Assembly (NCBI RefSeq): GCF_002240565.1
Contig: NZ_MZMO01000001.1
Coordinates: 1,116,001-1,180,000, forward strand
From: Clavibacter michiganensis subsp. insidiosus
GTDB lineage: Bacteria > Actinomycetota > Actinomycetes > Actinomycetales > Microbacteriaceae
Direction of reading: 5' to 3'
DNA: 64,000 bases
The first letter of the stretch is position 1. Every line of letters begins with the position of its first letter. This document shows, one piece after another, positions 39,053-51,505 of this stretch. Under the pieces are notes generated by a model, which worked only from the letters and a program-made list of their open reading frames with translations, had not been told where the DNA came from and searched no databases. A program made the translations under genes and the position numbers.

Positions 39053-39288
39053 CGCCCTCGATCCGGGCTGCGGACGCGCTCGGTCGGCCGCGCCGGGCAA
39101 GAGTTCATGTCCACGACACATCCGGACCCGCGTCGCTCTGGTCATGTCGGCGGTGCGCGACGTAGGTTCGCACTCATCGGGCATGGCGCCCGATCGAGAG
39201 GGCCGCAGGATCTCTTCTCGCCACCGTGGCCCGATCGCCGTCAGGATCCGAGCGCGACCGCTCGGGGATGGAGTGGCCCGTGGCCCCG
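39053..39288. other. Gap upstream of the phoH-like gene
   Basis: The 236-base gap holds a possible -10 (TAGGTT, 39163-39168). A 7-bp inverted repeat follows (39176-39182 with 39188-39194, loop ATGGC). No small gene was recognised. Part of it may be coding if the phoH-like gene starts at 39226 or 39268. Confidence 0.3.
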
Positions 39289-40635
39289 ATGGACAGCCAG
39301 AGCAGCACCGCACGACGCGCGAGCCGGGGGGAGGGGACGCCGCAGGCCGAGCGCACGTACGTGCTCGACACCTCCGTCCTCCTGTCCGACCCGCGTGCGC
39401 TCTTCCGCTTCGCCGAGCACGCGGTGGTGATCCCGGTCATCGTCATCACCGAGCTCGAGGCGAAGCGGAACGACCCGGAGATCGGGTACTTCGCGCGGCA
39501 GGCCCTCCGCCTCCTCGACCAGCTCCGCGAGGAGCACGAGCGGCTCGACTTCCCCATCGAGGTGGGCGAGGCCGGCGGCACGCTGCGGGTCGAGCTCAAC
39601 CACTCGAGCATGTCGGGCCTCCCGAACGGCCTGCAGCTCGGGGACAACGACTCCCGGATCCTCGCCGTCGCGCTCAACCTGTCGACCGAGGGCCTCGCGG
39701 TCACGGTCGTCTCGAAGGACATGCCGCTGCGCGTGAAGGCCGCCTCCATCGGCCTGCAGGCGGAGGAGTACCGCGCCGAGCTCGCCGTGGACAGCGGCTG
39801 GACCGGCATGGCCGACGTCACCCTCTCCAGCGAGCAGATGGCCGACCTCTACGACGGCGAGTCGCTGCAGACGCGCGTCGTGCAGGACCTGCCCGTGAAC
39901 ACGGGCGTCGTGCTGCACTCCGACCGCGGATCCGCCCTCGGGCGCGTCGTCCGCCGCGGCACCGTCAACCTGGTGCGCGGCGACCGCGAGGTGTTCGGCC
40001 TCAAGGGCCGCTCGGCGGAGCAGCGGCTCGCGATCGACCTGCTCCTCGACCGCGAGGTGGGGATCGTGTCCCTCGGCGGCAGCGCCGGCACCGGCAAGTC
40101 CGCGCTCGCCCTCTGCGCCGCGCTCGAGGCCGTGCTGGAGAAGCAGCAGCACCGCAAGATCATGGTGTTCCGGCCGCTGTACGCGGTGGGCGGCCAGGAG
40201 CTCGGCTACCTGCCGGGCGACGCCACCGAGAAGATGAACCCGTGGGCGCAGGCCGTGTTCGACACGCTCGGCTCCGTCGTCTCGCAGAACGTCATGGACG
40301 AGGTGGTGGAGCGGGGGATCCTCGAGGTGCTGCCGCTCACCCACATCCGCGGGCGCTCGCTGCACGACGCGTTCGTGATCGTCGACGAGGCCCAGTCGCT
40401 GGAGCGGAACGTGCTGCTCACGGTGCTCAGCCGCATCGGCCAGAACTCGCGCGTGGTGCTCACGCACGACGTGGCGCAGCGCGACAACCTCCGCGTCGGC
40501 CGGCACGACGGCGTCGCGAGCGTCATCGAGACGCTCAAGGGGCACGAGCTGTTCGGGCACATCACGCTCACCCGCTCGGAGCGGAGCGCGATCGCGGCGC
40601 TCGTGACGGGTCTGCTCGACGGCGACCCCGTCTGA
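39289..40635 (+). CDS. PIN-PhoH fusion protein (PhoH2-type RNase/ATPase)
   Basis: The 448-residue protein has an N-terminal PIN nuclease domain ([12 protein letters not shown], then [10 protein letters not shown] and [10 protein letters not shown] with the acidic metal ligands). A PhoH ATPase follows with Walker [12 protein letters not shown] and Walker [11 protein letters not shown]. Mycobacterial PhoH2 is an RNA helicase with sequence-specific RNase activity. The start is uncertain: GTG 39226, ATG 39268 and ATG 39289 are all in frame. Its place before fumC matches Rv1095. Confidence 0.92.
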   Translation: MDSQSSTARRASRGEGTPQAERTYVLDTSVLLSDPRALFRFAEHAVVIPVIVITELEAKRNDPEIGYFARQALRLLDQLREEHERLDFPIEVGEAGGTLRVELNHSSMSGLPNGLQLGDNDSRILAVALNLSTEGLAVTVVSKDMPLRVKAASIGLQAEEYRAELAVDSGWTGMADVTLSSEQMADLYDGESLQTRVVQDLPVNTGVVLHSDRGSALGRVVRRGTVNLVRGDREVFGLKGRSAEQRLAIDLLLDREVGIVSLGGSAGTGKSALALCAALEAVLEKQQHRKIMVFRPLYAVGGQELGYLPGDATEKMNPWAQAVFDTLGSVVSQNVMDEVVERGILEVLPLTHIRGRSLHDAFVIVDEAQSLERNVLLTVLSRIGQNSRVVLTHDVAQRDNLRVGRHDGVASVIETLKGHELFGHITLTRSERSAIAALVTGLLDGDPV

Positions 40636-40647
40636 TCCACCTGCCCC

Positions 40648-40697
40648 GCGCAAGACGACGGGCGCCGGTCCCCGGGGGATCGGTGCCCGTCGGCGTC
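40648..40697. repeat. Terminator hairpin, copy 1 of a direct repeat
   Basis: An 11-bp hairpin with one G-T pair (stem 40656-40666 with 40682-40692) lies 12 bases after phoH. The surrounding 50 bases match 42362-42412 with three substitutions and one single-base indel. It can end both phoH and the minus-strand gene at 40717. Confidence 0.8.
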
Positions 40698-40716
40698 TGT
40701 GTCGGTGTCGGTGCGG

Positions 40717-40992
40717 CTAGCGGTCGAGCCGGGCGAGGATCTTCCGGCGTCGGCGGTGCAGCCTCCACCAGCTCAGCGAGTGGCGCACCTGGATCTTCCC
40801 GAGCTCCGCCAGCCCGGGGAGGCCCTCCTCGGCCAGCCGTGCCTCGACGGCTGCCTTGTCATCGCGGTCTGCCGCCTCGATGATCGCGTTGGCCCGTGTC
40901 ACCCGCTCCGACGACAGCGGGTGCGCGGCGATGGCCGCTTCCGCCGTCGCGAGGTCACTCGACCGTCGTCCCGGGGTCTCGTCGTGAGTCAT
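40717..40992 (-). CDS. Hypothetical 91-residue protein paired with a secreted protein
   Basis: A small, soluble, helical protein whose C-terminus is strongly basic (WWRLHRRRRKILARLDR). It begins 12 bases after the stop of the secreted-protein gene upstream, so they form a two-gene unit. GAAGG lies before the ATG at 40992. No family is recognised. An immunity or chaperone role for the secreted partner would be speculation. Confidence 0.6.
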   Translation of the reverse strand: MTHDETPGRRSSDLATAEAAIAAHPLSSERVTRANAIIEAADRDDKAAVEARLAEEGLPGLAELGKIQVRHSLSWWRLHRRRRKILARLDR

Positions 40993-41004
40993 GCGCAAAC
41001 CCTT

Positions 41005-41841
41005 CTACTTGCCTCGGATGCATGCAAGGGCAGCCCTGCCCAGAGCGGAGGGCAGGGATCCCGGCGTCCCTGTCGCGATGATGTTGGCGATCTGGGGGCC
41101 GTTGAGGCCGATGCCCGCCAGACACCTCAGCACGGCGGGCGCGAACCACACGGGGTCGGCGACCACCGGGTAGGCCACGTCGTGCGTCGACGTGCGGTCG
41201 ACGTGCTGCGTCAAGGTGGCCCCCTCCACCGAGTAGCGGGTCGGGACGGCATCGCCGTCCGCGTCCATCGCCCACGCCTGCCCGATGAGCAGGGCGGCGC
41301 TGCCGTCGGCGTCGAGGACCGCGGCTCCTTCACCGATCAGGGCGAGCTCCTGCCCGGGCTGCAGCGACACGTCGTAGGAGTACGTGCTGGGCGCGTGCGC
41401 GTCGGCGACGGTCGTGAGCATCTGCACGCCGACGTCCGAGACGATGACGGAGTTCGCGCTCGCCTGTCCCGGGAACACGACGGTCCCCTCGTCGAGGACG
41501 ACCGGGGCGGCGGCTGCGTCCGCCCCGGGGAGGTCCACGCGGAGCCGGTCGCCGTTGCCGTCGGTGACGGTGATGCCGTCGGAGAGATCAGTGGGGATCG
41601 TCACGGCTTCCGTGCCCGCCCGCATCTCTCCGATGCTGCTCGCTGAGGGCTCGTGCAGGAGCGTCGGGTCCGAGCGCTCGACGTTGGCCAGCGACCCGGA
41701 AACCAGCTCGATCGAGGCGCTCGCCGGGTCGACCGTCCGGGCGGACGCGCTCGCAGGCGCCGCCAGCGCGGTGACCGCGAGGACGCTCGCCACGCACATG
41801 GCGGTCGATCGCGATCTGCCTGAAAAGACGGGATATTTCAT
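41005..41841 (-). CDS. Secreted protein of unknown function
   Basis: The 278-residue protein has a Sec signal peptide (about 1-35, AVTALAAPASASA). A mature domain rich in Val/Asp/Gly turns follows (ITVTDGNGDRLRVDLPGADA). A VAYPVVADPVWF motif, which I know from other secreted actinobacterial proteins, precedes a hydrophobic C-terminal tail of about 40 residues with two cysteines. GAAGGAG precedes the ATG at 41841. The gene lies in a unit flanked by duplicated terminator sequence. Confidence 0.75.
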   Translation of the reverse strand: MKYPVFSGRSRSTAMCVASVLAVTALAAPASASARTVDPASASIELVSGSLANVERSDPTLLHEPSASSIGEMRAGTEAVTIPTDLSDGITVTDGNGDRLRVDLPGADAAAAPVVLDEGTVVFPGQASANSVIVSDVGVQMLTTVADAHAPSTYSYDVSLQPGQELALIGEGAAVLDADGSAALLIGQAWAMDADGDAVPTRYSVEGATLTQHVDRTSTHDVAYPVVADPVWFAPAVLRCLAGIGLNGPQIANIIATGTPGSLPSALGRAALACIRGK

Positions 41842-42361
41842 TGCACACTCCTTCGTGTGTCGGTGGAAATGCATGGGAGTCGATCTTGGGGGAGCCTATG
41901 GTCACTCTTCTCCTCATGCGAGGAATTGGGAGTGCATGCTCAGGCTTCCCGCAGATGCGTCCTCCGTGCCTGATCGGATTCACGAAGGTGGAATGCTTCG
42001 TCACCGGCACAGGGCTGTGATCATGCCGATGAGGCCGCTATCTCCACGATGGCGCTGGGCATCGTCTGTCCCCGACGGCGCACATGTCGGGCTTTTTCTG
42101 TTGCGACTAGGCGCTTCTTCGGGATCATGGATCCCCCAAAGGGATGAAATGCGGGAATGCTCGCCCGCGCCCATCGTGGATATCTGAGCGGCGCCAGTCG
42201 GCATATCGGGTGACAGGTATGGCCCGGCGTCGGCGGCCTCGTCGCCATGGAGGGATTCCGCTGTACGTGCTTCGCTGGCTCTCCGGTGGGCGGCCCTGAG
42301 ATCCGCCGGGACGTTCGCACCAAAGCCACGCGTAGGCGACGATTCGTAGTCCGTGTTCTGC
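41842..42361. other. Gene-free, lower-GC stretch between the secreted-protein gene and the second terminator copy
   Basis: About 520 bases with visibly lower GC than the neighbours. No open frame here looks like a protein on either strand. It contains a CCCGAC-GTCGGG stem followed by CTTTTT at 42071-42097 on the plus strand, so it may hold the end of a lost gene or a small RNA. It probably also holds the promoter of the minus-strand secreted-protein gene. Confidence 0.5.
42071..42097 (+). terminator. Classical Rho-independent terminator without an assigned gene
   Basis: A 6-bp stem (42071-42076 with 42086-42091) is followed by C and five T. It is the only T-tailed terminator I noticed in the window. 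No plus-strand gene precedes it, so it may be a relic or end a small RNA. Confidence 0.45.
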
Positions 42362-42412
42362 GCGCACGACGACGGGCGCCGGCCCCCGAGGGGATCGGCG
42401 CCCGTCGGCGTC
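42362..42412. repeat. Terminator hairpin, copy 2 of a direct repeat
   Basis: A perfect 11-bp hairpin (42370-42380 with 42397-42407) sits just after the fumC stop on the minus strand. It matches the sequence at 40648-40697 in the same orientation. Confidence 0.8.
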
Positions 42413-42428
42413 GGTGCGGAGCGGCGGC

Positions 42429-43856
<1,428 letters not shown>

Positions 43857-43935
43857 GCTGTTTCTCTCTCCTTCGGGACGGGTGATGCACCGGGCCCCGC
43901 GGGCCCGGGTCGCGCGGGTCAGCGCGGGCGGTCCT

Positions 43936-44598
43936 CTAGCGAGGGATGTCGCCCACGATGACGTCGGGCACCGCGGTGCCCTCGAGGAGCTTGTAGTTGG
44001 CGCCGACGATGGCCAGGCTACCGGCCGCGACCCTGTCGGAGATCATCTCGGAGGCCTCCAGCATGCGGGTCACGGTGCCGCGCAGGTGCTGGCGCCCGAC
44101 CTCGCCCGCGTCGACCTCGCTGGGCACGACGTGGTCGCCCGCGACGCGGTGGACGGCCGGCGCGATGGGGGCGATGAGGTTCGCGATGTGCGGCGGCAGC
44201 GCCTCGGCGCCGGGCGCCGCGCTCTCGATGGCGGCGCGCACGGCACCGCACTCGTCGTGCCCGAGCACCACGATGAGCGGCACGCCCAGCACGGCGACGG
44301 CGTACTCGAGGCTGCCGAGCACGGAGTCGGAGATGATCTGGCCGGCGTTGCGGATCACGAAGAGGTCGCCGAGGCCCTTGTCGAAGATGATCTCGGCCGC
44401 GAGGCGCGAGTCGCTGCAGCCGAACAGCGCGGCCACCGGGCGCTGCACGTGGGCGAGCGCGGCGCGGCGCTCCACGTCCTGGCGCGGGTGCTCGGGGGTG
44501 CCGGCGACGAAGCGCGCGTTGCCCTCCACCATCTCGGCCCACACCTGGGCGGGCGCCTGCACGGTGTCCTCCTGCGCGGTCTCGACCTGGTCCGTCAT
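43936..44598 (-). CDS. Beta-class carbonic anhydrase
   Basis: The 220-residue zinc enzyme interconverts CO2 and bicarbonate. Zinc-ligand motifs are CSDSR (with Cys and the Asp-Arg dyad) and [11 protein letters not shown] (His and Cys). It overlaps the DUF4245 gene by 4 bases (ATGA). It occupies the place between fumC and DUF4245 where mycobacteria have glpX. Confidence 0.94.
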   Translation of the reverse strand: MTDQVETAQEDTVQAPAQVWAEMVEGNARFVAGTPEHPRQDVERRAALAHVQRPVAALFGCSDSRLAAEIIFDKGLGDLFVIRNAGQIISDSVLGSLEYAVAVLGVPLIVVLGHDECGAVRAAIESAAPGAEALPPHIANLIAPIAPAVHRVAGDHVVPSEVDAGEVGRQHLRGTVTRMLEASEMISDRVAAGSLAIVGANYKLLEGTAVPDVIVGDIPR

Positions 44599-45302
44599 CC
44601 CTCGTTCCCCTCTCCCGGTGCGGTGGTGCTGGTGGTGCCGTCGGCGGGTGTCGGCGTCGTGCCGGTCGGGGCGGTGCGCGCGGCGGCGACCGCCTCGATG
44701 GCGGTGCGGAGCTCGTTCGCGTCGGCCGTGCCGTAGATCGCGTAGGTGCTGTCGCCGTCGACGGCGCTCGCCGCGAGGACGACGTTGCCCGGGTCGTCGG
44801 CCTGCGCGTTGTCGTACAGGGTCCACTCGAGGCCGCCGATCTCCTCGGAGCTCACCTCGGGCGCGGACTGCAGCGTCTCGTCGAGCCAGGTGGGGTTCGC
44901 GTCGATGCCCTGCGAGATCCCGATGTAGCGGTTGCTCGGCGTGATGAGGCCGACGTACCAGACGGCCACGCCGTCGCGGCCGGCCGGGCGGATCTCCGCG
45001 TCGTTGCTCTTCCACGCCGTGGGCAGGTCGGGCACCACGAGCGTCTGCGGGAACCCGCCCTGGGCCTCGGCGGCCGCGGCGCCGTAGTCGACGTCGGGCA
45101 GGATCGTGGTGTTCGAGCGGGGGACGAGCGCGACGATCACCGCGACGGTCGCGACCGTGACGATCAGCGAGTAGAGCAGGTTGCGGAACGTCTGCTTGGC
45201 GCGGTGGCGGCGGGAGTCGGCGGCCTTGCGGGCGGCGGTCTCCTCGGGCGTCTCCGGTCGGCCGAGCTCGGCGACGACGTTCGGGGTGCGGGGCTTCGCC
45301 AC
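44595..45302 (-). CDS. DUF4245 membrane-anchored protein
   Basis: The 235-residue protein has a cytoplasmic N-terminus, one helix (NLLYSLIVTVATVAVIVALV, about 43-62) and an external domain with a Thr/Pro tail. It belongs to the actinobacterial DUF4245 family (Rv1100 by position). The function is unknown. The start is GTG at 45302, 2 bases after the xseB stop, so it is in the xseA-xseB-DUF4245-carbonic anhydrase operon. Confidence 0.85.
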   Translation of the reverse strand: MAKPRTPNVVAELGRPETPEETAARKAADSRRHRAKQTFRNLLYSLIVTVATVAVIVALVPRSNTTILPDVDYGAAAAEAQGGFPQTLVVPDLPTAWKSNDAEIRPAGRDGVAVWYVGLITPSNRYIGISQGIDANPTWLDETLQSAPEVSSEEIGGLEWTLYDNAQADDPGNVVLAASAVDGDSTYAIYGTADANELRTAIEAVAAARTAPTGTTPTPADGTTSTTAPGEGNEG

Positions 45303-45304
45303 GG

Positions 45305-45550
45305 TCAGCCGGCGTCGGATGCGGCGGTCGTGCGGGCGGCGTCGAGCCGGGCCTTGGCGCCCAGCAGCCACTCCTCGCAGCGGGCCGCGAGAGCCTCGCC
45401 GCGCTCCCACAGGGCGATCGACTCCTCGAGCGTGGACGCGCCCTGCTCGAGGTCGTTCACGACCCGCACCAGGGCGTCGCGCGCCTCCTCGTAGCTGAGC
45501 TCGGAGACGTCGGGCAGGCGTGCGCCGGTGTCGGCGGGGCTGGTGGGCAT
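45305..45550 (-). CDS. xseB: Exodeoxyribonuclease VII small subunit
   Basis: The 81-residue helical hairpin protein carries the family signature [45 protein letters not shown]. It binds XseA to form exonuclease VII, which degrades single-stranded DNA from both ends. It lies 10 bases downstream of xseA. Confidence 0.94.
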   Translation of the reverse strand: MPTSPADTGARLPDVSELSYEEARDALVRVVNDLEQGASTLEESIALWERGEALAARCEEWLLGAKARLDAARTTAASDAG

Positions 45551-45560
45551 GGGGGAGATC

Positions 45561-46877
45561 CTAGCTTTCGGCGCCGGACGCCGGCCGGGCGCCCGGGGCG
45601 GGGGATGCGGGCAGCCGCGCGGCCGACGACGGGATGTCGTCGGTGGGGCCGGTGGAGGTGGCGCCGAGCGCGCCGGCGGCGAGGCGCAGCACGAGGCCGG
45701 TGCCGTCGGGTGCGTCCGCGGGGGCGCGGAGGGCGGATCCGTCGGCCGTCTGCACGATCGCGTAACCGCGGTCGAGCACGTGCTGCGGCGAGAGCGTGCG
45801 CAGCTGCCGGGACAGCTCGCTCGTCTGCTGCATGCCGCGCTCGACGACGCGGCCGGCGAGCTCCGCGGATCGCGCGATGTAGCGGCCGAGCTCCTCGGCG
45901 CGCGAGTCGACGATCCACGCGGTGCTCGTGAGCACCGGGCGCGACCGCAGCTGCTCGATGCGGTCGATCTCGCCGCGCACCTGGCTGGTGAGGCGCATGC
46001 CGATGCGGGCGCGCGCCTGCTGCACGCGGGACAGCTCCTCGGAGACGTCGGGCACGACGCGCTTCGCGGCGTCGGTGGGGGTGGACGCGCGGAGGTCGGC
46101 CACGTCGTCGAGGAGCGGCCGGTCGGCCTCGTGCCCGATCGCGCTGACGAGCGGGGTGCGGCACGCGGCCGCCGTGCGCACGAGCGTCTCGTCGCTGAAG
46201 ACGAGGAGGTTCTGGAAGTCGCCGCCGCCGCGCGCGACGACGATGACGTCGACCTCGGGATCCTCGTCGAGCGTCCCGATGGCGCGCGTGACCTCGCCCG
46301 CTGCCCGGTCGCCCTGCACCGCGGTGTGCACGACGCGGAAGCGGACGCTCGGCCAGCGCAGCTGCGCGTTGCGGAGCACGTCCTTCTCGGCGTCCGAGTC
46401 CTTGCCCGTGATGAGGCCGATGCAGCCGGGCAGGAACGGCAGGCGCCGCTTGCGGTCGGCGTCGAACAGGCCCTCGGCGCGTAGCGTCTGGCGCAGCCGC
46501 TCGAGCCGCTCGAGCAGGTCGCCGAGCCCGACGTGGCGCATCTCCAGCACCTGCATCGTGAGCGTGCCGCCCTTGACCCAGTAGTTCGGCTTCACGAGCG
46601 CGACGACGCGGGCGCCCTGGCCGAGGTCCGCCGGGATCTTGGATCGCACCGACGACCACACGGTGAAGCTGATGGTGGCGTCGACGTCGAGGTCCTTGAG
46701 CTTGCCGTAGACGTTGCCGCCGGATCCGCCCCACTGGGTGATCTCCCCCTCGACCCACGCGGTGCCGAGCCGGTCGATCCAGCCCTTGATCTTCCCGGAG
46801 AGCACGGAGACCGGCCAGGGGGCGTCGACCGTCGGGGCGCCGGCTGCCGGCATGGACACGGTGCGCGTCTCGCTCAT
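45561..46877 (-). CDS. xseA: Exodeoxyribonuclease VII large subunit
   Basis: The 438-residue catalytic subunit has an N-terminal OB fold ([25 protein letters not shown]). The catalytic domain follows ([71 protein letters not shown]). A helical tail comes next. The ATG at 46877 is divergent from ispH, 45 bases away. The last ~40 residues are low complexity. Confidence 0.95.
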   Translation of the reverse strand: MSETRTVSMPAAGAPTVDAPWPVSVLSGKIKGWIDRLGTAWVEGEITQWGGSGGNVYGKLKDLDVDATISFTVWSSVRSKIPADLGQGARVVALVKPNYWVKGGTLTMQVLEMRHVGLGDLLERLERLRQTLRAEGLFDADRKRRLPFLPGCIGLITGKDSDAEKDVLRNAQLRWPSVRFRVVHTAVQGDRAAGEVTRAIGTLDEDPEVDVIVVARGGGDFQNLLVFSDETLVRTAAACRTPLVSAIGHEADRPLLDDVADLRASTPTDAAKRVVPDVSEELSRVQQARARIGMRLTSQVRGEIDRIEQLRSRPVLTSTAWIVDSRAEELGRYIARSAELAGRVVERGMQQTSELSRQLRTLSPQHVLDRGYAIVQTADGSALRAPADAPDGTGLVLRLAAGALGATSTGPTDDIPSSAARLPASPAPGARPASGAES

Positions 46878-46909
46878 GGCTCCCCCACTCGTCGCCCAGC
46901 ACGGGCGCT

Positions 46910-46915
46910 TAGACT
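46910..46915 (+). promoter_or_regulatory. Putative -10 box of ispH, leaderless
   Basis: TAGACT ends 7 bases before the GTG at 46923. The same hexamer precedes the transporter gene at 28882. No ribosome-binding site is visible. Confidence 0.5.
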
Positions 46916-46922
46916 CGGGACT

Positions 46923-48014
46923 GTGACTCCAGCGACCACTGACCAGCGACTCGTGGGAGCACCCGTCGTCAGCCTGTCGATGCCGCGGATGCCCGGCGTC
47001 CGCAACAGGCTCAAGGATAACCCGGTGGCCGGAGCCAAGAAGGTCCTGCTCGCCGCTCCCCGCGGGTACTGCGCCGGCGTCGACCGCGCTGTCGTGGCCG
47101 TCGAGAAGGCGCTCGAGCGCTACGGCGCCCCCGTCTACGTGCGGAAGCAGATCGTCCACAACGTGCACGTCGTCTCGACGCTCGAGCGCATGGGCGCGAT
47201 CTTCGTGGAGGAGGTCGACGAGGTCCCCGAGAACGCCCACGTCGTCTTCAGCGCGCACGGCGTCTCGCCGGCCGTCGTGCAGGGCGCGGCCGACCGCGGC
47301 CTCCAGGCCATCGACGCGACCTGCCCCCTCGTCACCAAGGTGCACCGCGAGGCCGTGCGCTTCGCCAAGGCCGACATGCAGATCCTCCTCATCGGCCACG
47401 AGGGCCACGAGGAGGTCGAGGGCACCGCGGGCGAGGCGCCCGAGCAGACCATCGTCGTCAACTCCCCGGAGCACGCCGACGTGATCGAGGTGAAGGACCC
47501 CGACAACCTCGTCTGGCTCTCGCAGACCACGCTCTCGGTCGACGAGACGATGGAGACGGTCCGGCGCCTCCGCGCCCGCTTCCCCAACCTGCAGGACCCG
47601 CCGAGCGACGACATCTGCTACGCCACGCAGAACCGCCAGGTCGCCATCAAGAAGGTCGCGGTCGACGCCGACCTCGTGATCGTCATCGGATCCGCGAACA
47701 GCTCGAACTCGGTGCGCCTCGTCGAGGTCGCGCTCGAGTACGGCGCCAAGGCGTCGTACCGCGTCGACTACGCGTCCGAGGTCAAGCAGGAGTGGCTCGA
47801 CGGCGTGAACACCGTCGGCGTCACGAGCGGCGCGTCCGTGCCCGAGGTCCTCGTGCAGGAGCTGCTCGACGACCTGGCCGACGCCGGCTACGGCGACGTC
47901 ACCGCGGTCGTCACGGCCGAGGAGGACCTCGTCTTCTCGCTCCCCAAGGAGCTGCGCAAGGACCAGTCCGGCAACACGGACAGCCGCGCCATCGGCGGGC
48001 GCACCCGCGCGTGA
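46923..48014 (+). CDS. ispH: 4-hydroxy-3-methylbut-2-enyl diphosphate reductase
   Basis: The 363-residue iron-sulfur enzyme makes IPP and DMAPP in the last MEP-pathway step. The three cluster cysteines are in [24 protein letters not shown] and [10 protein letters not shown]. The conserved GSANSSNS and TSGASVPE segments are present. The N-terminal ~38 residues before [12 protein letters not shown] are an actinobacterial-type extension. The order xseA-divergent-ispH matches Rv1108c-Rv1110. Confidence 0.96.
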   Translation: MTPATTDQRLVGAPVVSLSMPRMPGVRNRLKDNPVAGAKKVLLAAPRGYCAGVDRAVVAVEKALERYGAPVYVRKQIVHNVHVVSTLERMGAIFVEEVDEVPENAHVVFSAHGVSPAVVQGAADRGLQAIDATCPLVTKVHREAVRFAKADMQILLIGHEGHEEVEGTAGEAPEQTIVVNSPEHADVIEVKDPDNLVWLSQTTLSVDETMETVRRLRARFPNLQDPPSDDICYATQNRQVAIKKVAVDADLVIVIGSANSSNSVRLVEVALEYGAKASYRVDYASEVKQEWLDGVNTVGVTSGASVPEVLVQELLDDLADAGYGDVTAVVTAEEDLVFSLPKELRKDQSGNTDSRAIGGRTRA

Positions 48015-48844
48015 GCGACGACGACGGCCCGCGCCGTTCCGGCCGGCCGGCCCCGCGCTACGGCGAGTACGCGTCGCCGTCCTCGTCTGGCGACGGCGGC
48101 TCGTCCGGGCTGTCCGAGGCGGACGCGCGGATCGTCGCCGAGGCTGCGGAGTACCGCCGTGCGCAAGCCGAGCGGGACGCCCCGGCGACCTCCGGTCGCG
48201 GCGGGAAGAAGGCCGCCAAGGGCGCCGCGCCGCAGACCCTCGCCGAGCAGATGGCGGAGGAACGCAAGGCCGCGCGCGAGCGCCAGCAGGCGGAGCGCCG
48301 TGAGGCCGAGAAGGCCGCCGCCGACTCCCGTCGTGCCGCGGAGAAGACCGCCGCGACGGAGCGCCGGGACACGCGTCGCGCGCCGACCGCCCGATCCGCC
48401 GGCGATGCGGCCGCCGCTCCGGGCAGCCGTCCCGAGCGTCCCGCCTACCTCGCCGGGCAGGAGCCGCGCCGCGCGCCCCGGCGCTTCGACGCGGCCATCA
48501 CCGTGGGCCTGCTGGCCGCGGGTCTCGTGAACGTCGTCGGCAGCATCGGCGCGAACGCGGATCCGTCGCGGGCCATCAACCAGTCGTACGCGCTGTTCGG
48601 CGGCGGCACCTACGAGGTCACGCCGCAGACCTCGGTCATCGGCATCGCCGTCAACGTCGTGAACATCGTCGTCTTCGTGCTCGCCGCGTGGATCTCGCTC
48701 GAGCTCGTGAAGCGCAAGCGCGTCGCCTTCTGGGTGCCGATCGTGGGCGCCATCGTCGCCACCGTGGTCACGAGCGTGCTCGTGCTGACGCTGATCGTCC
48801 AGGATCCGGCGTTCCAGCAGATCATGTCGAGCCGCGGGCCGTGA
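48011..48844 (+). CDS. Membrane protein with a long charged N-terminus (DUF6264-like)
   Basis: The 277-residue protein has about 150 residues of Ala/Glu/Arg-rich coiled-coil-like cytoplasmic sequence, then three or four helices ([64 protein letters not shown]). It overlaps the ispH stop (GTGA). The family name is a tentative recollection and the function is unknown. Confidence 0.75.
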   Translation: MSDDDGPRRSGRPAPRYGEYASPSSSGDGGSSGLSEADARIVAEAAEYRRAQAERDAPATSGRGGKKAAKGAAPQTLAEQMAEERKAARERQQAERREAEKAAADSRRAAEKTAATERRDTRRAPTARSAGDAAAAPGSRPERPAYLAGQEPRRAPRRFDAAITVGLLAAGLVNVVGSIGANADPSRAINQSYALFGGGTYEVTPQTSVIGIAVNVVNIVVFVLAAWISLELVKRKRVAFWVPIVGAIVATVVTSVLVLTLIVQDPAFQQIMSSRGP

Positions 48845-48860
48845 CGCGCGGCATCTGACG

Positions 48861-48904
48861 AACGACGGCGGGGCCGGTCCACCAGGACCGGCCCCGCCGT
48901 CGTT
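48861..48904. terminator. Bidirectional 20-bp hairpin
   Basis: A perfect 20-bp stem (48861-48880 with 48885-48904, loop ACCA) separates the convergent membrane-protein and aldolase genes. Confidence 0.8.
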
Positions 48905-48928
48905 CGCGTAGCGCGGAGGTGCGTCCCG

Positions 48929-49954
<1,026 letters not shown>

Positions 49955-50059
49955 GGTGCATCTCCTTCGGCGGATCCACGGCGACGCCGTGCGGCTGTCG
50001 CGGGATCCTGATCGGCCGGCGGATGGAGTCGTGCGGCCGGGCCCCGCGTGCTCGCCACT

Positions 50060-51439
50060 CTACCCAGCGGGGGTGCCAGCGGCCCGGGCGGCCGGGCGCG
50101 TGAACTCGTCCGCGGACAGCTCCCGGGTGGTGGCCTCGAGCGGCTCGAGCGTGCCGATGACCTTCGACTCGTCCAGCCTGCTGAGGCGGCGGGCGGTGGG
50201 GAGCACCTGGCGCTCCAGGGATCCGACGACGCGGTTGTAGTCGCCGACCGCGCCCGTGAGGGAGCGGCCGAGCTTGGCGATGTGCTCGCCGCTCGTGGCG
50301 AGGCGCGCGTGCAGCTCGCGGCTGAGGTCGAAGAGCTGCTTCGCGTCCTCCGTGAGCACCTCCTGCTGCCAGCTGAACGCGACGGTCTTGAGCACCGACC
50401 ACAGCGTGACGGGGGAGGAGAGCGCGACGCGACGGGAGAACGCGAACTCCATGATGCTGGGATCCGCCTCCAACGCCTGTGACACCAGCGACTCGCTCGG
50501 GATGAACGCGATGACCATCTCGGGGCTCGCGTCGAGCCCCTCCCAGTAGGCGCGGCTGCCGAGCGCCGTGATGTGGTCGCGCACGGCCTGCACGTGCTGC
50601 TTCATCAGCGCGTCGCGGCGGGCGCCCTCGGATCCGGTGGCGGAGGCGGGGATGGCGTTCGCCTCGAGGTAGGCGGTGAAGGGCGCCTTCGCATCCACCG
50701 CGATGTTCTTGCCGCCGGGCAGGTGCACCACCATGTCGGGCCTGCCGTTGCCCTGGGCCGTGGAGACGGACGTCTGCACGTCGAAGTCGACCCGGTGGAT
50801 GAGGCCGGCCGCCTCCACGACGCTCCGCAGCTGCGTCTCGCCCCACACGCCGCGCGTGCTGTTGGAGCGGAGCGCGGACGCGAGCGTCTCGGCCGTGGCG
50901 CGCAGCCGCTCCTCCGCCTCGGTGGCGCTCCGCAGCTGCTCGCTGAGCTCGCCGTGCTGCTGCCGGCGCTGCTCCTCCAGCTCGTGCACCTTCGCCTGCA
51001 CCTGCTTGAGGCTCTCGGCGACGGGGCTGAGCGCGGTGAGCACGCGGCCGTCCTCCTCGGTGCGGGCGACCTCGGCGCGCTGGATCTCGCGCAGCCGGGT
51101 CTGCAGCTCCGCGATGCGGTCCTCCTGCTGGCCGATCTGCTCGCGGAGGTGCGACTCCTGCGCGTCGAGCCGCTCGCGGTGCAGCGCATCCTGCGTCTGG
51201 GCGCGCTCGGCGTACTGCGCGCTGGTCTGGGCGACCTGCTCCTCGGCGAGCCGCTCCGTGCGATCCAGCTGCTCGCGGAGAGCGGTGACCGTGGCCTCCG
51301 CGGCGGCGAGGCGGGCGGCCTCGCCCGCGCTGCCCGGCGCATCCACCCCGGATCGGGCGCGCGACACGGCGAGCCCGACCACCGCGCCCACGGCCAGGCC
51401 GATGACGAGGCCGACGAGGAGGGCGATGACGGGATCCAT
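50060..51439 (-). CDS. rmuC: DNA recombination protein RmuC
   Basis: The 459-residue protein has an N-terminal membrane helix (VIALLVGLVIGLAVGAVVGLAV) and a long coiled coil (about 30-185). The RmuC nuclease-like domain follows (RGVWGETQLRSVVEAAGL, KNIAVDAKAPFTAYLEA, PESEFVIAFIPSE-like). RmuC limits inversions at short inverted repeats in E. coli. It is followed on this strand by fba about 105 bases away, so they are probably separate units. Confidence 0.93.
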   Translation of the reverse strand: MDPVIALLVGLVIGLAVGAVVGLAVSRARSGVDAPGSAGEAARLAAAEATVTALREQLDRTERLAEEQVAQTSAQYAERAQTQDALHRERLDAQESHLREQIGQQEDRIAELQTRLREIQRAEVARTEEDGRVLTALSPVAESLKQVQAKVHELEEQRRQQHGELSEQLRSATEAEERLRATAETLASALRSNSTRGVWGETQLRSVVEAAGLIHRVDFDVQTSVSTAQGNGRPDMVVHLPGGKNIAVDAKAPFTAYLEANAIPASATGSEGARRDALMKQHVQAVRDHITALGSRAYWEGLDASPEMVIAFIPSESLVSQALEADPSIMEFAFSRRVALSSPVTLWSVLKTVAFSWQQEVLTEDAKQLFDLSRELHARLATSGEHIAKLGRSLTGAVGDYNRVVGSLERQVLPTARRLSRLDESKVIGTLEPLEATTRELSADEFTRPAARAAGTPAG

Positions 51440-51505
51440 GCGTGCAGTGTGCCAGCGGCCCCCGACACGGCCGGGACGCGCGTCGGCGGGTGGCCGAGCG
51501 GAGGA

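Noticed and set aside
42021..42329. A 102-residue minus-strand frame in the gap between the terminator copies
   Set aside because: No ribosome-binding site and no recognisable protein character. Other frames there are equally open.
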